In this document: one piece after another, positions 25,601-32,774 of the stretch
Numbering within the stretch: the first letter of the stretch is position 1
Layout of the letters: every line of letters starts with the position of its first letter
Assembly (NCBI RefSeq): GCF_006715395.1
Contig: NZ_VFNC01000001.1
Span: 62,001 to 126,000 of the forward strand
Length of the DNA stretch: 64,000 bases
Reading direction: 5' to 3'
Origin: Streptomyces sp. SLBN-31
GTDB lineage: Bacteria > Actinomycetota > Actinomycetes > Streptomycetales > Streptomycetaceae
Notes under the pieces: model-generated
Databases searched by the model: none
The model's input: the letters and a program-made list of their open reading frames with translations, nothing else
Told to the model about the DNA's origin: nothing
Translations under genes and position numbers: made by a program

Positions 25601-26353
25601 ATCAATAAAGAGTACGCGACCCGCCAACCTTCATCTTCACAGGTTTCCCAGGATCTCCTATTTTATGCTCTCGCGCAAGAGGCGCGTGAACTTGCGGAGA
25701 TTGACGAGGATGCAGCCGTATCAGTTATTGGACGAGCGCGATCAATGGTAGATCGCGGGGACGTCAAAATTCCCGTGTCGGAACTTGCAAAAGCGTATCT
25801 CGATATGGCTTCGGTGCCACGACCAAGTTCGATTGCCTTCATGGAAGAGGCGGTTTCGCTGCTGACGTCGGGCAATTGGTACGATAGTACCCATTATGTT
25901 CACTTCGGTTGCACTGGTCCGGGCCTACTCAGTCGTGCAGCTGACAGAATTGCTGTGCTCAAGCATGGGTTCACGAAGGCCAAGAACCTTGAGCTTGAGG
26001 CGGTGGCTCTTGAAGAGAATGTGCATGGTCGAATCTCTCCGGGGGTTTCTATGCATCTGTTCAACGCTGGCCAGTATGCCGTAAGCGCTGGCGAGATCAT
26101 GGGCCAAATCGGGGCGATTTCCTTGCTGGAGGAATCCCTTGACATAGCTTCCATCTGTTTCGGCCGAGAGGTTCCTCGCTGGGCCAGCCATGCTGTTGAA
26201 TTGGCGGCAGTGCTGCCTGATATCGAGCAGGCGTGGGCTAAAGCGCTACTGCAGCGTTCTCTGGCGATCTTCTCTGGATTCTATGGGGCAGATCATCATT
26301 TGGTCAGGGACTGTAAAATCAAGCTGACCGGCCTCACTGTCGGCCACGCATAG
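22613..26353 (+). CDS. Trypsin-like protease fused to NB-ARC STAND ATPase and TPR array
   Basis: A 1246-residue protein. Residues 12-215 are a trypsin-like peptidase with His44 (TALHC), Asp79 (EMDVAVL) and Ser180 (GLSGA), so the triad is complete. The NB-ARC domain follows: Walker A GLGGIGKT at 295-302, Walker B WMLIYDN near 365-371, ITTR after it, and GRLPLAL near 448. About 700 residues of helical TPR-like repeats end with LLQRSLAIFSGFYGADHH. This is the NLR plan: effector, switch and sensor. It probably senses a phage or plasmid cue and unleashes proteolysis. A TATAAT box at 22565-22570 lies upstream. Composition is AT-rich compared with the backbone. Confidence 0.9.
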   Translation: MATKAWSGIPSHQVVAVVCDLDTGLVQVGSGYMITGHHVLTALHCTLDKKTGREPRSISVIRRTDGARVTATRIATEMDVAVLNISESAEWVTDKATEPPTFGVVSRAYAGELHNCAAVGFPLWQMDPQDQQRNAAEMHGTIRVTEDVESGLLVMRDPLLSDVSVPDAVPEGHGSPWGGLSGALVFHDGIALGVVIEHHPRQGRSAVRIMPIERLVAVRDRIGERQNSIASVLGIGSIDELRRVEVGLPRKGVIQRKIWRVPFPVDPDFVGRDEELAKLAASLVPGARTVVTQTVSGLGGIGKTQLAAHVAHSVVNRFHIIWWVEAQQRLTIDASLRALGKALGLREDSTSADVLSELSTLESSVNWMLIYDNAESPASLHGMLPTRGSGAVLITTRCQDWPTWASVTDLGPLDEEAAAILLSKASGNERDVARRIANKFGRLPLALAQAAAQIRAGISLTEYEEILGSRFLDAVRAKASLPGYDRPVLDVVVMARDAAAAAAGSAQRLLVLFALLDPDRVEDWLLQSIPADDPLSDPFDRGAALAALRRFSLVTEIEGESRAYANHRLVQEIVRQTCEGDLEDLSKLALRTLCNSITSGDWRYREQRTWRASNHLQHFLDIAELFHPRETVAALIRLADRSNSGVAMRGNSVWAARAALQIVERNSGFSDDDVVIALLTVHKAEQGDNGRRRNRPDTTAIRRALAVQRKKDPNGSQAVAAIELELARTLARKYFWWVDFDFIEADLLEAANLAGSSLTILQRDNNRLATASAQALHAGTVGHLRCVDEAVAEYGDAVALAEEDDSVWWGRVEAGYALSKFGRIADARRMVTPLLDRIEDDSEDFIERSRYGESLDRIYSCCLWEQRDWREYLTYKEARYDRAEQRNRTRGIGDSSISRYYALTSLRSAYDALGYLTRVDECDQEIASTAIANMVNGLRRYEIEVAGGQPTADEIVEMLERVPRGKDLPVGDDWLYSLQAFRDRPDLRVRIARVKRINKEYATRQPSSSQVSQDLLFYALAQEARELAEIDEDAAVSVIGRARSMVDRGDVKIPVSELAKAYLDMASVPRPSSIAFMEEAVSLLTSGNWYDSTHYVHFGCTGPGLLSRAADRIAVLKHGFTKAKNLELEAVALEENVHGRISPGVSMHLFNAGQYAVSAGEIMGQIGAISLLEESLDIASICFGREVPRWASHAVELAAVLPDIEQAWAKALLQRSLAIFSGFYGADHHLVRDCKIKLTGLTVGHA

Positions 26354-26507
26354 GAGTCCCTGATTCCCCCAGGCGTTCCCCGGGAGGGTTAGGCGCCGGA
26401 AGAACCGCAGGCCAAGAGCGGTGGGCGGAGCTCGATGTAAATCCGCCAGCTAAGTCATCTTTGACAGGAGGCCAGCATGTCAATGTGGTCCGGGCCTGGC
26501 GTCGGTC

Positions 26508-29500
26508 TCACGCGAGAAGGGTGACGGTCAACGAATCGTCCAGGGCGTCCAGGCCCCGCACACGGTCTTGGGCGATCGTGATGATGACGTCCCGCAGGGA
26601 GGTCAGGCCGGCCAGCGGCGTGAGGTCGATGTCCCCTTCCGCCGTCATGTCCCCGCTCAACTGACAGATCGCCAGTCCGGGGAAGGCGTACGGTAGCCGT
26701 CGCACCGCCGCCTGGACGACTCGGTCACCGCCTCCTCCGGACAGCGCCAGATGAGAGACACTGCCGAGGACCGCGTCCGACGGCAGTGCCTCCAAGGACA
26801 CGGCGGTCGTGCTGAGCTCAGTGAGACAGGACAGGGAGCGGATCTCGGCCCATTCCTCGGCGGAGGTCGGGCACGACGGGCTGTTGAGGGTGAGGCTCTT
26901 CATTTCTGGGAAGTTGCCAATGCCCCGCATGCCTCCCTCGGGGCGCATGCTGCTCTCCACCTTCAGTACGTTGAGTGGGGCCGACCTCGGCAGGTCCGTC
27001 AGGGACCAGCGCAGATCCGCAGGGCCGGTGAGCGTGAGCGTCGTCAGTTCCGGCAGCTGGGACAACGGGCTCAGGTCCAGGTCGGACCGGGTGGCGGAGA
27101 TGTCTAGATAGCGGATCGGGAGTCTGGTTAGGGCCGAAAGATCGGTCAGATGAGGGCAGTCGTCGATGATGAGGGTACGCAGCCGCGTCTGCCCGGTGAG
27201 GAAGTTGAGATCGGTGATCTCGTCGCTGGACACGGACAGAGACGCGAACGGTTGCTCGGCGGAGTACATGGCCAGGGCTTCCAGGGAGACCCCGGTCCTG
27301 ACGTCCAGGTCGTCCGGCCGCACCTTGAGACGGATCAGCTGACGCAACTGCTCGTCCGACTGGATCGTGCAGTTCAGCTGGGTCATGTTCAGTCGTGCGA
27401 CGACCTCCTCGGCGTACCGCGCCGTGTCGAAGCGTGACCAGGCCCACAGGAGCTGAAGGCGGACCAGCACGGAAGAGTGGTCGGCAAAACGAGAGAGGAA
27501 GGCGATGGCGGCGTCGGACTTGATGTGTGAGGCGGCGATGACCACGTTGAAGGCGGCCACATCGTCGGTCAGTTCATCGGGACCGGGCAGGAGGTGCAGG
27601 ATCAGCGGGCCGACTTCGGCGAGGGCTTGGGCCTCCGCTTCGCTTCCCGGCGGGATTAGGGTTGCGGTGCGCTGTTCCACGGCCTCACGAACGGCGGGGT
27701 CGAGGGCTGTGGCGTGCTCCAGACAGGCGGCGGCGAGTAGGTAGAACCTGGCCTGCACCCGCTGCTCCACGGCCCGGTCCCCCTGAGCCATCAGCTCTTC
27801 GAAGATCGTCACGCGTTCACGGGCGCGGGCGAGGGCGACTGCCATACGGATGACGTCCTCCCACTGGTCGTCATCCGCGTGCTCGCTGAGTAGACCGAAG
27901 TCACCCTCTTCGAGGGCCGCCCGGGCTCCGAGGAAATCCTGGAAGGTGCGGTGGATGAAGTCCACGGAGTCGAGAGAAGGCTCGCGGAGCAGGCCGCTGC
28001 GCTGCAGGAAGTGATCGAACACGGCTGACGCGTCACCCAGCGCGGCCACTTCGGGCACCGCGGGAAGGGCCCGGTCGATGATGGACTCGGCACGCGCCCG
28101 GTCCATCTCTGTGCGGCCGTTTTTGATCAGCCAGTACGCGAGCCGCTGGAGGACGTCGAGCTGGGGGTCGTCGGCCAGTTCTGGACCCTCCATGTCCCGC
28201 TCCCGGTCGCGGCGGCTGAGAAGCATCGAGAGCGCGGCCTCGTAGAGGTCCTTGCGGCCGTGGGGGAGGTAACCCCGGCGGTCACGATGTAGAGCACAGG
28301 TCAGTCCGCACATCAGAGGATTGGTGGCCAGCCGGGCCAGCCCCGGTTCAGTGCGGACAGCGGTGAGCAGCTGCGCCTCGTACCTCTCCAGGTCGGTGTC
28401 GTCCTCGCCGCCGACGCGCGCCGCGCGGTGCCATCGCCGGATGAACGTGGCGATGCTGGCGGAGTCCATCGCGGCAAGACTCAGCTCGGTGAAATCCTCT
28501 TCGGCGAGCCAATCCCGGTCCACGGCCGCAGGACGGGATGTGATCAGCCAGCGGTTGTCACCGTCGTAGGTGTCGACGAGGTCCCGCAGCCACCTCCGGG
28601 CCCGCTCGCGCTCGCGGGCCGGTATCTCGTCGACGCCGTCGACGAGGAGGAGACCGCGCCCGGCGAGCAGCACCCTGTGCTCCCAGCCGTCGGGCTGGGA
28701 GCCGTCGAGGGGGCAGCTGGTGGCGGCCAGGAACCGCTTGGGGGAGGGGAGATCCCTGCCGTTGCGTGTCAAGGTACGCAGAGGGAGGACGAAGGGGACG
28801 CGGTCGTACAAGTAGTCAGCGCCGTCGGGTAGCTCCTGGCGGGCGGCAGTGACCGCGAGCCACTGGACCAGCGTCGTCTTGCCCGACCCGGCCTCGCCGC
28901 GCAGCAGCACACGGTGGCTGGTGGCGAGGGCGCGGTCTGCGGGCTGAGGCGTGAACAGGCCCGAGGGCTGGCTATTCAGTCCACGGAGGAGCGTCGGAAG
29001 GAGAGGGCTGCTCTCCCAACTGCGGCCGACTAGCTCGTGCGCCTGGCGGTTTCTCGTCTTCTCCCGCAATGACCACAGCTCCTCCGAGGCGGAGGTCACC
29101 AGCGCGTTCCTTCCCCCGTCGTCCGTCGCGGACCGGACGGACGACGTACGCAGCAGGATGGCTACACGGTCCTCGGAGGTCGCGGCCGTGTCGGCGAGGA
29201 GCTGATCGAGGATCAGCTGGTGGTTCCACGACGGTGACGCCTGGAGGCTGAGATAGGCCACGTCTAGCGGCCACCGCCGTGGCGAGTTGTTGAGGTCGAT
29301 GCCGTAGATGGTCAGCTTGCCGTGCTTCTTCGCCACGTGGGCGAGATACCGCTGCTCGAAGGCGGCGTCCTCACCGCCGGGGAGCGGGTTGCGGCGGATC
29401 AGTTCGTCAATCTTGACAACGAGTTCGCCGAGGCTGTGGGCCTGCTCGACCAGAGCGTGGGCGACGAACGTTGAGCGTTGCGTGAAGAAGTGCAGGATGT

Positions 29501-29936
29501 GCAGGCAGGCCGTGTCAAGCAGACTCTCGTAGAAGTACGTGCCGTCGGCCGACAGATGGCGTTCGGGGGAGCCGCTCGCACGCCGCAGGGAACGGGCGAA
29601 CTCCCGGTGACCGAGGCGGACCGCTTCGAGGTCGGTGAGCGTGATGTCGCCGAGGGCGCGCAGTGTAACGGCGAGGGCGTCGGTAACGGCCTGCCGTTCG
29701 TCAGCCGCGACGGGCCGTTCGCCGGCCTGCAGGGCCTTTCGGACGAGCCGGTCGGCCAGACGGCCGACATCGGCCTCGGTGAGGGTACGCTTCTCGCCCC
29801 TGAAGGACACGTACGCCGAAATGCGGACGGGCTTGGCGACCAGTCCCGCCCCGGGGCCCTCGTTGACGAAGAGCTTTTTGATGAGCGGGCCGATGGCGGC
29901 CGAAGCCAGCCGCGCGCCGATGGCCGTAGGTTCCAA
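26508..29936 (-). CDS. NACHT-LRR (bacterial NLR-like) protein
   Basis: A 1142-residue protein. The N-terminal region (about 1-330) starts with a helix EPTAIGARLASAAIGPLIKK, like the helical N-terminal domains found in bacterial NACHT proteins. The NACHT NTPase has Walker A GEAGSGKT at about 347-354, Walker B LLLVDGVDE near 430-438 and LITSRP after it. Leucine-rich repeats occupy roughly the last 250 residues (LPIRYLDIS, LPELTTLTLTG). Bacterial NACHT proteins protect against phages, and LRRs are likely the sensing part. The start is probably TTG at 29936 behind GGGGGC; codons upstream lack family character. It is convergent with the NB-ARC gene and is the last gene before attR. Confidence 0.88.
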   Translation of the reverse strand: MEPTAIGARLASAAIGPLIKKLFVNEGPGAGLVAKPVRISAYVSFRGEKRTLTEADVGRLADRLVRKALQAGERPVAADERQAVTDALAVTLRALGDITLTDLEAVRLGHREFARSLRRASGSPERHLSADGTYFYESLLDTACLHILHFFTQRSTFVAHALVEQAHSLGELVVKIDELIRRNPLPGGEDAAFEQRYLAHVAKKHGKLTIYGIDLNNSPRRWPLDVAYLSLQASPSWNHQLILDQLLADTAATSEDRVAILLRTSSVRSATDDGGRNALVTSASEELWSLREKTRNRQAHELVGRSWESSPLLPTLLRGLNSQPSGLFTPQPADRALATSHRVLLRGEAGSGKTTLVQWLAVTAARQELPDGADYLYDRVPFVLPLRTLTRNGRDLPSPKRFLAATSCPLDGSQPDGWEHRVLLAGRGLLLVDGVDEIPARERERARRWLRDLVDTYDGDNRWLITSRPAAVDRDWLAEEDFTELSLAAMDSASIATFIRRWHRAARVGGEDDTDLERYEAQLLTAVRTEPGLARLATNPLMCGLTCALHRDRRGYLPHGRKDLYEAALSMLLSRRDRERDMEGPELADDPQLDVLQRLAYWLIKNGRTEMDRARAESIIDRALPAVPEVAALGDASAVFDHFLQRSGLLREPSLDSVDFIHRTFQDFLGARAALEEGDFGLLSEHADDDQWEDVIRMAVALARARERVTIFEELMAQGDRAVEQRVQARFYLLAAACLEHATALDPAVREAVEQRTATLIPPGSEAEAQALAEVGPLILHLLPGPDELTDDVAAFNVVIAASHIKSDAAIAFLSRFADHSSVLVRLQLLWAWSRFDTARYAEEVVARLNMTQLNCTIQSDEQLRQLIRLKVRPDDLDVRTGVSLEALAMYSAEQPFASLSVSSDEITDLNFLTGQTRLRTLIIDDCPHLTDLSALTRLPIRYLDISATRSDLDLSPLSQLPELTTLTLTGPADLRWSLTDLPRSAPLNVLKVESSMRPEGGMRGIGNFPEMKSLTLNSPSCPTSAEEWAEIRSLSCLTELSTTAVSLEALPSDAVLGSVSHLALSGGGGDRVVQAAVRRLPYAFPGLAICQLSGDMTAEGDIDLTPLAGLTSLRDVIITIAQDRVRGLDALDDSLTVTLLA

Positions 29937-30323
29937 TTCTGCCCCCTGGAACTGTGATGACCCGTGTGCTGCGATCTTACGGTGCCCGGGCGGTCCGCAC
30001 CGGCCCTGCGCTGATGATCTGCGGCTCTCAGTGGAGCCGGGGATCTCGATGGCCGGGCAGCGTTCCATGGCTATGTCCGGCCCTTTCGGAGCGGCACTCA
30101 GCTTCGCGTCTGAGTAGCAGCGCATGGGCTTTCCGCGGTCGGCACGGCCGCCCACTGCGGCCGTCGCATGACTCGATCGTCTCGGGGACTCCAGGGGGCA
30201 GATCCAAGTGAAGCGGCCGGGAACTTCAAGATCAGGACGAGACGTGGACGAGATTCGGCTGTCCGCCTTGGAGGCTATGCAAAGTGCCAGGTCAGAATGG
30301 CTATAGCTGAGGGATCTTGAGGG
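29937..30323. other. NACHT promoter side and right terminal region of the AICE
   Basis: About 390 bp between the NACHT start and attR. No gene is convincing; short frames lack domains. The NACHT promoter must lie here. Near 30236-30255 the sequence AGACGTGGACGAGATT nearly repeats AGACGTGGACGGGATT near attL (2087-2102), a 15 of 16 match that may be a recombination-protein site at both ends. Confidence 0.5.
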
Positions 30324-30376
30324 GACTGTAAATCTGCCGGCTCAGCCTTCCCAGGTTCGAATCCTGGCGCCGCCAC
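30324..30376 (+). repeat. attR (53-bp direct repeat)
   Basis: Identical to 1906-1958 over 53 bases. It contains only the 3' part of tRNA-Tyr, from within the anticodon stem onward, with no D-arm or 5' acceptor strand upstream. It is therefore the right-hand attachment site, not a second tRNA gene. Confidence 0.93.
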
Positions 30377-30387
30377 GCTGAGAGAGG

Positions 30388-30423
30388 CCCCCTCCGAACT
30401 GCGGAAACGCAGCGCGGAGGGGG
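30388..30423 (+). terminator. Original host tRNA-Tyr terminator displaced by the AICE
   Basis: CCCCCTCCG (30388-30396) pairs with CGGAGGGGG (30415-30423), with an inner CTGCG/CGCAG stem, followed by TTTCTT. In a chromosome without the element this hairpin would stand 12 bases past the tRNA-Tyr 3' end. Confidence 0.75.
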
Positions 30424-30459
30424 TTTCTTCGTGTTCGGCTCAGACCACCGGGCGGCGGT

Positions 30460-30999
30460 TCACGAGACCCGTTCGTCCTGCTCCCGCAGGGCCGACTGCA
30501 TATGGCGGCAGCGGTCCAAGGTGCGGCGGCGCATCCAGAGGGTCCAGCAGCAGATGCCGATCAGGAGGACGGTGAACACGGGGAGGGAGAGCGAGCCGGT
30601 TACGGCACCGACCACGAGCAGTCCGACCGCGAGGAGCCCCATCAGGCCCAGCGAGTACGGCAGCCACCTGCCTCCGCGTTCCATCCGTCGCAGGTGCTCG
30701 GCGACCAGTCGGCGCATGACCGCCCGCTCCTCGGGATCGCTGGGCACCTCGCGGTGCCGGATCTTGCGGTTGAGGTCGGCGAGCCTGCGCGGGTCGGCAC
30801 CGGTCGCACGGCCGATCCTGCGGCGCTGTACGACTATGAACACGACGCCGATACCCGTATAGAGCGCGCTTCGCAGAAGCCAGGAGGCCGGATGCTCGTC
30901 CGGGCGGGCGAAGAGGGCGGTGATGGCCAGAGCCATCAGGAAGGCCAGGACGGCCTGGGCGGTCAGGCTGCTGTCGAGCCGGCGCTTCAGGGCGCTCAC
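30460..30999 (-). CDS. Hypothetical membrane protein
   Basis: A 179-residue protein with four hydrophobic helices: about 12-30, 41-57, 115-133 and 137-155. A charged helical segment (60-105, rich in Arg and Glu) separates the helix pairs. GTG at 30999 has a GAGGAG ribosome-binding site eight bases upstream, better than the far-upstream ATG. No characterised family is recognised. It is the first complete host gene right of the element and diverges from the NUDIX gene. Confidence 0.75.
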   Translation of the reverse strand: MSALKRRLDSSLTAQAVLAFLMALAITALFARPDEHPASWLLRSALYTGIGVVFIVVQRRRIGRATGADPRRLADLNRKIRHREVPSDPEERAVMRRLVAEHLRRMERGGRWLPYSLGLMGLLAVGLLVVGAVTGSLSLPVFTVLLIGICCWTLWMRRRTLDRCRHMQSALREQDERVS

Positions 31000-31051
31000 G
31001 GCGCGTATCTCCTCGTAACCGAAGGGGTGTTGCCGCTGACGTATCCCGAAT

Positions 31052-31109
31052 ACCCCGTTACAGCATGCGTATTGGCCGAGACCCCGTAACAGCACGCCTA
31101 TTGGCCGCG
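31052..31109 (+). repeat. 29-bp tandem repeat upstream of host NUDIX gene
   Basis: Units 31052-31080 and 31081-31109 match at 25 of 29 positions and share ACCCCGT, ACAGCA and TATTGGCCG. They end 14 bp before the NUDIX start and lie in a divergent promoter region, so they could be tandem operators. The AICE copy of the gene lacks them. Confidence 0.6.
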
Positions 31110-31123
31110 ACAGGAGGCAACAC

Positions 31124-31597
31124 ATGGGACGCATCGACTACCTGCACGACCCCGACGCCCCACCGGCGACCTCGGTGGTGCCCGCCGCCGTGGCGCTCGT
31201 CCAAGACGACACGGGACGCGTCCTCATGGTCCGTCGCTCCGACAACGGCCGCTGGGCCCTGCCCGGGGGCGGCCACGACGTGGGGGAGTCCATCAGCGAC
31301 ACCGTGGTCCGCGAGGTCCGGGAGGAGACCGGCATCGAGGTGGAGGTCGTCGGACTGACGGGGATCTACACCGACCCGGGGCACGTGATGCGCTACGACG
31401 ACGGCGAGGTCCGCCAGCAGTTCAGCATCTGCTTCCGGGCGCGCCCGACGGCGGGCCAACTCCGTACGAGCCCCGAAACCCCCCGCGTCCGCTGGGTCCC
31501 GCCGGCCGAACTCCCCGAACTCGACATCCATCCGAGCATGCGCCTGCGGATCGGGCACGCACTGGACCCCGCGCGCACCTCCCCCCACATCGGCTGA
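31124..31597 (+). CDS. NUDIX hydrolase, host paralogue of the AICE Pif-like gene
   Basis: A 157-residue NUDIX protein with the full Nudix box (residues 49-71, REVREETGI). It aligns without gaps to the AICE protein at 15641-16114: the first 15 residues are identical and about 77% match overall. It stands alone, without the HTH, HD or GntR partners found in the element, 750 bp outside attR. It may be a housekeeping nucleotide hydrolase from which the AICE gene derives, or the remnant of an earlier element at this site. AGGAGG lies seven bases upstream of the ATG. Confidence 0.9.
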   Translation: MGRIDYLHDPDAPPATSVVPAAVALVQDDTGRVLMVRRSDNGRWALPGGGHDVGESISDTVVREVREETGIEVEVVGLTGIYTDPGHVMRYDDGEVRQQFSICFRARPTAGQLRTSPETPRVRWVPPAELPELDIHPSMRLRIGHALDPARTSPHIG

Positions 31598-31664
31598 CGC
31601 CCACCGACGGCACGAACCGGCGGCGATGAGCACGATCCCCTTACCCCCAAGGCAAACTGACTCC

Positions 31665-31877
31665 ATGTCGACCCGCCGCAGACGCTGCCCCGAATGCCGT
31701 CGCGAAATCGCCGTCGTCGCCGGCCGCTTCGCACGGCACGACCCGCCCGGCGCCCGCGAGCACGGCGCCCTCGTGTCCTGCCCCGGCTCCCGCCGCCAGG
31801 CCCAGGCCGACGCCGCCCAACCCGCGTTGGACGGCTACGTCGTCCCCGAGATGCCGGGCCAACTACCCCTCTTCTGA
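31665..31877 (+). CDS. Small Cys-containing hypothetical protein
   Basis: A 70-residue protein, MSTRRRRCPECRREIAVVAG onward, with CPEC at residues 8-11, later His residues and a Cys at about 39, a possible zinc-binding set. It ends LPLF. The ATG at 31665 is used; an in-frame ATG 13 codons upstream (31626) is an alternative. No characterised family is known to me, although short proteins of this kind are common in Streptomyces. It follows the NUDIX gene on the same strand by about 70 bp. Confidence 0.6.
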   Translation: MSTRRRRCPECRREIAVVAGRFARHDPPGAREHGALVSCPGSRRQAQADAAQPALDGYVVPEMPGQLPLF

Positions 31878-31941
31878 CCAGCGGCACGCCTGCCCACCAC
31901 CGCTCTGCCTCAGCGGCGCGGACCGCCCCCGGCGGCCGCCC

Positions 31942-32598
31942 TCAGTTGCCCGCCACCGACTTCACCGCGACCGACACCGGCGTCGACCCGCCGACCAGTT
32001 CGAGGGTCAGGCCGGCGGTAGCGGCGGAATCCACCAACTCCGCGAGCACGGCGGCCACATCGTCGCGGGGAATCGCGGCGCGACCGGTGCGCGCCTCCAG
32101 CCGTACGAGTCCCGTACCGGCGTCGTTCGTCAGCATTCCGGGGCGCAGGATCGTCCAGTCCAGTGCGTCCAGATTCTGGATGTACCGGTCGGCCTCGCCC
32201 TTCGCCCGCAGGTACACGTCGAACACCTCGTCGCCCTCGTGCGCGGGGTCGGCACCCATCGACGAAACGACGACGTATCGGCGTACGCCCGCACGGACCG
32301 CCGCGTCCGCGAACAGGATCGCCGCCGCCTTGTCCACCGAGTCCTTGCGCGCGGTCCCGCTGCCCGCGCCGGCGCCCGCCGCGAACACGGCCGCGTCCGC
32401 GCCCCGCAGCCGCTCCGCGACCTCCTCGACCGAGGCCGACTCCAGATCCAGCACGATCGGTTCGGCCCCTGCCTCCCGCAGGTCGTCGCCCTGTTCGGCG
32501 CGGCGGATGATCCCCGCGACGTCGTCCCCGCGCGCGGCGAGCAGCCGTTCCAGCCGCAACGCGATCTGACCATGACCACCAGCGATGACAATGCGCAT
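31942..32598 (-). CDS. NAD(P)-binding Rossmann-fold protein (SDR-type epimerase-like)
   Basis: A 218-residue atypical short-chain dehydrogenase. The nucleotide-binding loop is IVIAGGHGQIALRL at residues 3-16, followed by YVVVSSMGAD near 110 and DVYLRAKGEADRYI near 128, the Tyr-x3-Lys-like region. Proteins of this group, often called YwnB- or NmrA-like, bind NAD(P) and act as oxidoreductases or redox sensors. Substrate is unknown. ATG at 32598 is preferred because the Rossmann strand starts at residue 2; a longer frame adds unstructured residues. It is transcribed in the same direction as the amidohydrolase upstream. Confidence 0.82.
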   Translation of the reverse strand: MRIVIAGGHGQIALRLERLLAARGDDVAGIIRRAEQGDDLREAGAEPIVLDLESASVEEVAERLRGADAAVFAAGAGAGSGTARKDSVDKAAAILFADAAVRAGVRRYVVVSSMGADPAHEGDEVFDVYLRAKGEADRYIQNLDALDWTILRPGMLTNDAGTGLVRLEARTGRAAIPRDDVAAVLAELVDSAATAGLTLELVGGSTPVSVAVKSVAGN

Positions 32599-32708
32599 GC
32601 TTCCGACCGTACGCCCGGCCGGCCCCGTCCGCCGCACGACTCGGGCCATGCCCCAACGCCGCGCCACGCCGCCTTACGACACCTCGCCCGCCCCGGGAGA
32701 CAGCCGCT

Positions 32709-32774
32709 CTACGCCACTTCCCCCGCCCCGTGCACGCCGCCCTACGCCACTTCCCCCGCCCCGTGCACGCCGCC
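32709..32774 (-). repeat. 33-bp tandem repeat at the end of the amidohydrolase gene
   Basis: Two identical 33-bp units (32709-32741 and 32742-32774) follow the amidohydrolase stop. A diverged third copy covers the gene's last codons, and a weaker one lies near 32673. Each unit includes the stop codon in frame, so the gene's 3' end seems to have been duplicated. No effect on the protein is expected. Confidence 0.75.

Larger units (their letters stand above)
1906..30376. mobile_element. SLP1-like AICE integrated at tRNA-Tyr (about 28.5 kb)
   Basis: The element is bounded by perfect 53-bp direct repeats, one completing tRNA-Tyr and one isolated at the far end. It carries integrase and excisionase beside attL, a replication module (prim-pol, DUF3631 ATPase, iterons, SSB), an FtsK-like Tra, Spd-like membrane proteins, a KorSA-like GntR regulator and a Pif-like NUDIX gene. 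This is the AICE gene set known from pSAM2 and SLP1. The right 13 kb is cargo: a nuclease-like unknown, a ScoMcrA-like restriction enzyme, a Trypco2/trypsin-NB-ARC pair and a NACHT-LRR protein. No backbone gene is visibly broken, so the element looks functional. Confidence 0.93.

Noticed and set aside
29937..30155. N-terminal extension of the NACHT gene
   Set aside because: The extra 73 codons are low in structure and lie upstream of a well-placed TTG with GGGGGC; family-like sequence begins only after it.
30324..30376. Apparent second tRNA-Tyr
   Set aside because: Only the 3' portion is present, with no 5' acceptor strand or D-arm, so it is attR.
1906..30376. Insertion sequence or transposase inside the AICE
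   Set aside because: No transposase domain or terminal inverted repeat pair was seen; acquisition of the cargo is inferred from composition only.
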